Assembly: GCF_900106535.1 (NCBI RefSeq)
Contig: NZ_FNOH01000025.1
Coordinates: 1 to 49,053, forward strand
Direction of reading: 5' to 3'
DNA from: Myxococcus xanthus
Lineage (GTDB): Bacteria; Myxococcota; Myxococcia; Myxococcales; Myxococcaceae
DNA: 49,053 nucleotides
A program made the translations under genes and the position numbers. The number at the start of each line of letters is the position of its first letter. Positions within the stretch are counted from its first letter, which is position 1. The notes below the pieces were generated by a model. It worked only from the letters and a program-made list of their open reading frames with translations. It had not been told where the DNA came from and made no database searches. Shown here piece by piece: positions 45,261 to 49,053 of the stretch.

Positions 45261-45268
45261 ACAGTACC

Positions 45269-45503
45269 GCGCGGGCGGGCCTGGGAGCGCCAGTTCGCTC
45301 CCAGGCTCCAGCGCTGCACCAGCTCCGTCCTGCGGGACGGGTCCTTCAGCAGCTGGTTGGCCCAGTGCAGGGGGCCACAGGGAGCCTGGCCGGGCGACGG
45401 CAGCGCCTTCGCGCGGGGGCTCATCTCTCAACGCGCCAGAGCCCTCCGTCACTCTTGACCACCTGAGCCGGAGTTGGGCCCCTCCGTGTGCCTGTCCCTG
45501 TCC
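45269..45503 (-). pseudogene. Relic of the duplicated DUF4261-SUFU gene
   Basis: 45269-45376 matches the 3' end of the gene at 46655-48166 (LHWANQLLKDPSRRTELVQR frame), and 45377-45503 matches its 5' flank (48179-48304); about 1.4 kb between has been lost. The stop codon TGA of the intact gene is TGG here. It is the same arrangement as upstream of ops, so it is the sister copy. Confidence 0.8.
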
Positions 45504-45890
45504 GAGCGGCGTGCGCATCGTTGCTCCCAGGGAGGAGGGCCGCCGATGCCAGTCACCGGAAACCGACCGTGGAACCTCGCCCTCGGGCTCAACCTGGGCT
45601 GGATCCAGCAGGGTGCGGGGTTCGGTGGCCGACCTCGAGCGGATCCGCCTGAGGGCGGGTCATGCGGGCTACTCCCAAACCCGGTCTCCTCGCACATGCC
45701 GTGGGCAAGGCCAGGTGCTTCAGAATTGCCCGCACCCCGGGGGCCCCATCACGTACGCCAAGTGCCTTGAGCCTGCCTCCACACCTCACGCAGGCGAGCG
45801 CGTGCGCTCGCCGTCTTCGACTGGAGGGACGAGCGCGTGCAGACGCTCAGGGCACTAGCTCGGCCGTGAGCGTGAATGGGGTCACCGAGT
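45504..45890. other. Spacer upstream of the SUFU relic, with IS91-like debris
   Basis: No gene recognised. A short frame from 45546 (MPVTGNRPWNLALGLNLGW) looks coding-like but matches no known family. The IS91-like fragment at 45688-45802 lies within. Confidence 0.4.
45688..45802 (-). mobile_element. IS91-like transposase C-terminal fragment (copy G)
   Basis: Matches the segment encoding the last part of the transposase (CACATGCCGTGGGC to CACGCAGGCGAGC on the plus strand). Neither terminus is included. Confidence 0.65.
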
Positions 45891-46006
45891 GGGGGTGGGG
45901 CCGCCCCCTGCCGTCGTGGATGCAGGTGATTCGAGAGTCTCTGGGGCTCGAAAGGGTGGCGGTCCCCGCGGCAGCGACCGTCACCTGGAATGCCGGCGCG
46001 CCAGCG

Positions 46007-46534
46007 TCAGGGGGTGATTCTGATGCTGGAGGTGTTGTTGTTCATCGCGCCCAGGCTCGGGGCGTTGGAAGTCACGGACAGCGTGTCGCCGGCGGAGAAG
46101 TTGTCGTTCTTGAATAGGACGACCTTCAGGCCCTCCGGCTTCACCGAGCTGATGGTGTTGTTGTCGATGCCGTACCGCTCCAGCTCGGCCTGGGTGTACT
46201 GACCAGGAGGCAGGTCCACCTCCTTGCCATCGAACTGCTCTTTGTAGAAGAACCTGGCCCTGGGTTGCACGGGCACGGACATGACCTTGATGCTGGAGAC
46301 GTTGTTGTTCAGCGGGCCCAGCTCCTCGGCATTGGCCACCACTTCGATCTGGTCGCCGGTGAAATCATCGTTCTTGTAGAGGATAGCCTTCACGCCAGGC
46401 GGCACCTTCACCGAGCTGATGGTGTTGTTCTCGATGCCCAGCGCCTCCAGCTTGTCCCGCTTGTATTCGTCAGGCTTCAGATCGACCTGTTTACCCCCGA
46501 AATCTTCGTTGTAGAAAACGGTAATGTTTGCCAT
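46007..46534 (-). CDS. ops: Protein S homologue, beta-gamma-crystallin
   Basis: A 175-residue paralogue of the gene at 44097, very similar over most of its length but divergent at residues 13-32 and with a Ser-Ala-Gly insertion near residue 150 and a C-terminal Pro. The four NN-x-x-SS calcium motifs are kept. In M. xanthus ops lies upstream of tps in the same direction with about 1.4 kb between, exactly as here (1388 bases), and is expressed in spores. The ATG at 46534 follows GGAGGAG. The leader and the hairpin after the gene are shared with tps. Confidence 0.94.
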   Translation of the reverse strand: MANITVFYNEDFGGKQVDLKPDEYKRDKLEALGIENNTISSVKVPPGVKAILYKNDDFTGDQIEVVANAEELGPLNNNVSSIKVMSVPVQPRARFFYKEQFDGKEVDLPPGQYTQAELERYGIDNNTISSVKPEGLKVVLFKNDNFSAGDTLSVTSNAPSLGAMNNNTSSIRITP

Positions 46535-46654
46535 TGCAGTTCTCCTCCTTTGAGCGGTCCCGGCCCATTCGTTGCCAGAAGCCGCCGGAAGCTTGGGCAC
46601 CGCGCTCCGGAGGAGCAATCCGCCTACAGCACCGCGCGGGCGGGCCTGGGAGCA

Positions 46655-48166
46655 TCAGTTCGCTCCCAGGCTCCAGCGCTGCACCAGCTCCGTCCTGCGG
46701 GACGGGTCCTTCAGCAGCTGGTTGGCCCAGTGCAGGGGGCCGGCCCGCCGCACCATCTCGAACTCGGCCGCGAGCAGGGGGATGACCCAGAACAGGTTCA
46801 CGGGCGAGCCTGGAGGCAGCGGTACGGCGGGCCCCTGTGCGATGACGAAGTGGCGCAGCCCCAGGAGCGGGTCGGAGACGACGGCGATGTCGCCCGGCGC
46901 CCAGGCTGACTGGCTGCCCTCGTTCGATTGCATCAGCGTCCCCAGCGCCGACAGGGCCAGGGCGCGCTCCGGGCTGTGCGAGTCCATCCACGCCGCCAGC
47001 TCCACATGGGCGGCACCTGAATCCCGCTTTCCGCTCGCCTGCGGCACCCAGCCGAAGCCATTGGTGACAACCGTGAAACCGCTCTGGCCCAGGCGCGTGC
47101 GCACGAGCACCTCGTGCGGGGGGAGCGCCTGCGAGGCCGGAGGTGCAACGTGGGCGATGGTGTCGCCCGGCAAGGCGCCCTCCAGGGCATGGCGGAAAAG
47201 GGCCTGGTACGTATTGACGCCCACGCTCGAGGAGAACGGCTTGCCCGGTGCCGACGCCCGCGCCCAGCGGGTGAAGGGCTCCGCGGCATCCGAGAGGCGC
47301 TCGAGCATCAGGCTGGAAGGCTCACCGGCGCGGACCCGGTAGCTCATGGTGTCTCCTCCGAATGGCTCGGGCCAGGAGCCGGGCTGCACGCCCAGCGGCA
47401 CCTCCAGGACCTCATCCGCGGAGAGCGGGCGGTTCTCGCGAACCATGCGATAGGCGGCGAAGTACAGGGCCTCCCGGCCACGCGACGTCTCCCACGTGTC
47501 CCACTCCTCCGGTGCGAGCTGGAGATCCGGCAGCCCGAAGCTCTCCAGGCCGCGCAGCTGAAGGTAGCGGCTGCCCCGGCGGCGGGAGAGATCGACCCAG
47601 GCGCGGAACGGACGGTAGTCGGGGTGGGCCAGCTCCCGGAGCAGCCGAGCGAAGATCCTGGCGTCCTTCACGAGCGAGCCCGCCTGGTGCAAAACCACCG
47701 CCGTGCCGTTGAGGGCAAGGCGTGAGACCAACAGCGAGAAGACGCGCATCACACCGTCCTCTGCCCACGGGTCCGGCCTGGCGCCGCCTCGCATCGGCTG
47801 CTCCTCGCCCTGACGCGAGGAGATGCCGGAAGCGAGCGTCAGGTAGCAGCCCTCCCGTGGAAGGTTCGGAAACTGCCGCAGGTCCAGGCCCTCACGGGGC
47901 AGGGGGCCGTTTCCCCTGAAGACACGCACGGTGTGCCGGCCGTTCGTGAGCCGGACTCCCTGGCCGACCTCCACGGTGAAGCCCAGTTCTGCCAGGCCCA
48001 GGCTCAAGAGCCACGCGCCTGGAGCCTCCGCGAGGCCGGGCAAGGGCTCCGCGAAGAGGACCGAGGCATGAGCCAGCGGGCGAGGAGGCGAGAGTCCCGC
48101 CGGGCCCTCGGCAATGGGGATGGCGTCTGGAGAGGAGTTCACGAGAGCGGATCGGGGATCGTGCAT
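46655..48166 (-). CDS. DUF4261 and suppressor-of-fused (SUFU) domain protein
   Basis: The 503-residue protein seems to hold two domains. The N-terminal half (about 40-270: ASVLFAEPLPGLAEAPGAWL, VVLHQAGSLVKDARIFARLL, FRAWVDLSRRRGSRYLQLRG) fits DUF4261. The C-terminal third (about 350-490: HVELAAWMDSHSPERALALS, APGDIAVVSDPLLGLRHFVI, VNLFWVIPLLAAEFEMVRRA) fits bacterial SUFU proteins, known mainly as polymorphic-toxin immunity proteins. Neither half has a known enzymatic role. The ATG at 48166 is the first good candidate; its Shine-Dalgarno is weak. The ops gene begins 120 bases after the stop, and a decayed sister copy precedes tps. Confidence 0.75.
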   Translation of the reverse strand: MHDPRSALVNSSPDAIPIAEGPAGLSPPRPLAHASVLFAEPLPGLAEAPGAWLLSLGLAELGFTVEVGQGVRLTNGRHTVRVFRGNGPLPREGLDLRQFPNLPREGCYLTLASGISSRQGEEQPMRGGARPDPWAEDGVMRVFSLLVSRLALNGTAVVLHQAGSLVKDARIFARLLRELAHPDYRPFRAWVDLSRRRGSRYLQLRGLESFGLPDLQLAPEEWDTWETSRGREALYFAAYRMVRENRPLSADEVLEVPLGVQPGSWPEPFGGDTMSYRVRAGEPSSLMLERLSDAAEPFTRWARASAPGKPFSSSVGVNTYQALFRHALEGALPGDTIAHVAPPASQALPPHEVLVRTRLGQSGFTVVTNGFGWVPQASGKRDSGAAHVELAAWMDSHSPERALALSALGTLMQSNEGSQSAWAPGDIAVVSDPLLGLRHFVIAQGPAVPLPPGSPVNLFWVIPLLAAEFEMVRRAGPLHWANQLLKDPSRRTELVQRWSLGAN

Positions 48167-48178
48167 GAGAATGGGGAC

Positions 48179-48452
48179 ACAGGGAGCCTGGCCGGACGAC
48201 GGCAGCGCCTTCGCGCGGGGCTCATCTCTCAACGCGCCAGAGCCCTCCGTCACTCCTGACCTCCTGAGCCGGAGTTGAGCCCCTCCGTGTGCCTGTCCCT
48301 GTCAGAGTGCGCCTGAGTCCGCCGAGCTTCGTCTATCCGCGGCCCGTGGCGACGCCGCGGGTTTCTTCCATCAGTCGGAGCAGGGGCGCCTCATCCAGGG
48401 AGTCCTTTCCCAGCCCCTTGCAGCAAGGTCTGCCCCAGTCGGCGCTCTTCTG
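48179..48452. other. Leader of the DUF4261-SUFU gene and non-coding stretch
   Basis: 48179-48304 is kept in the relic upstream of tps, so it predates the duplication and may include the promoter. 48305-48452 shows no recognisable gene. Confidence 0.45.
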
Positions 48453-48563
48453 ACGCATCAGAGGGATGGGGGCCCTGTTGAGGGGGAGGGAGGGTGCCGA
48501 GGGGCCGAGGAGGGCCGCTGACGGGGCCGCCCGAGTGATGCTCCAGGCCGGTGGACAGGCCGC
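48453..48563 (-). mobile_element. IS91-like 3' terminus, short fragment (copy F)
   Basis: About 111 bases of the trailer with the common ATGCGT terminus at 48453, ending after GTGGACAGGCCGC. The plus strand from 48564 to 48690 then encodes QDLDSQMFLHDGPEKERFLA, coding-like but not recognised. Confidence 0.7.
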
Positions 48564-48710
48564 GCAGGACCTGGACAGCCAGATGTTCCTGCACGACGGC
48601 CCGGAGAAGGAGCGGTTCCTCGCGGATCCGCTCATCACCCACGAGAAGCTGCCCGCGCGCTCCGCCAAGGCGTTCATCGCCCCCTTAAACCGCCCAACCC
48701 CAGCGCATCA

Positions 48711-49053
48711 TCAGTACCGCGAGCGGCTGTTGTCTTTGACCTGCGTATTGATCCAGGAACGGAACTCAGAGACCCGGGCATAGACACCAGGGAAGCCCGG
48801 CCTCGCGCAGCCCACGCCGAAGCTCGTGATTCCGTAGAGCACGTATCGGCCACCGACCTGAGCGACCAACGGCCCTCCGCTGTCCCCCTGGCAGCTATCC
48901 TTCCCCCCTGACATGTACCCAGCCCCGAGCATTACATTGGGATCGATGGTGATGCCTTCTTTCTTGTACGCAGTCTTCAGGGTCTCAGAGTTCACGGTGG
49001 GAACCCACACCTGCATCAAGATGGAGGATGTATCGTATCCCCCCTCCCTGATA
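48711..49053 (-). CDS. Trypsin-like serine protease, C-terminal part (cut by window edge)
   Basis: The frame enters from the right edge and ends at 48711. It contains the catalytic Ser block KDSCQGDSGGPLV and the closing FGVGCARPGFPGVYARVSEF followed by a helix, all standard for S1 proteases. The segment MLGAGYMSGG has Gly where most trypsins have Cys (MICAGY), so one disulfide may be missing. The activation site, His and Asp lie outside. It is in the same strand and family as the fragment at 1-185. Confidence 0.9.
   Translation of the reverse strand, partial: IREGGYDTSSILMQVWVPTVNSETLKTAYKKEGITIDPNVMLGAGYMSGGKDSCQGDSGGPLVAQVGGRYVLYGITSFGVGCARPGFPGVYARVSEFRSWINTQVKDNSRSRY

Noticed and set aside
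1..49053. Window as a circular plasmid or phage
   Set aside because: Joining the ends leaves a gap of about 90-100 residues in the protease; no replication, partition or phage genes are present and the content is chromosomal.

Overview
The window is high-GC DNA from a myxobacterium, almost certainly Myxococcus xanthus or a very close relative. The strongest marker is the pair of tandem beta-gamma-crystallin genes at 44097-46534: the first has the length (173 aa) and, from memory, the sequence of spore-coat protein S (tps), and the second is its homologue ops. A MYXO-CTERM sorting tail, many lipoproteins, cysteine-rich repeats and an ECF42-type sigma factor agree with this. No rRNA, tRNA, CRISPR array or phage module was seen. 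Genes are chromosomal and mostly in single units or short operons.

Layout. 1-3700: start of a trypsin-like lipoprotein (cut by the left edge), a decayed ABC permease, an alpha/beta hydrolase, and a DUF1501 pseudogene truncated by an IS91-like fragment. 3700-8700: an unrecognised lipoprotein, a di-haem cytochrome c, a DUF2917 relic and two more IS91-like relics. 8700-13050: DUF6624 lipoprotein, zinc-ribbon membrane protein, DUF1801 protein, choloylglycine-hydrolase-like enzyme. 13388-19410: large Ig-like lipoprotein, a TPR relic, and the ECF42 sigma/YCII pair. 19600-27000: TPR fragment, M48 membrane protease, MYXO-CTERM zincin, 1097-aa cysteine-rich lipoprotein. 27400-34700: lipoxygenase-like relic, AurF-like diiron protein, subtilisin-like lipoprotein, Nudix hydrolase, LolC/E-type permease. 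34700-38900: a three-gene operon (ankyrin lipoprotein, nucleoside deaminase, amidohydrolase) with a truncated divergent LysR gene, then a phosphoribosyltransferase and an FmdB-type zinc ribbon. 38900-43700: CapA-like protein, RtcB plus archease (RNA repair), persulfide dioxygenase-rhodanese fusion. 43700-49053: tps, IS66 relic, relic of a DUF4261-SUFU gene, ops, the intact DUF4261-SUFU gene, and the end of another trypsin-like protease cut by the right edge.

Two themes stand out. First, transposon debris: eight fragments of one IS91-like element. Four share the same 3' terminus and four lack it, and several interrupt or abut dead genes. There are also IS66 and IS3-type relics. Second, the tps/ops region is a decayed tandem duplication of a two-gene unit (DUF4261-SUFU gene plus crystallin); one copy lost the interior of the first gene and then received a small IS66 derivative with recognisable ends and an 8-bp target duplication about 0.1 kb upstream of tps. 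A third possible signal is a paired TGAC-n2-GTCA dyad upstream of three genes for exported or hydrolytic proteins. All calls rest on reading the sequence and recalled family knowledge; no database search was run.
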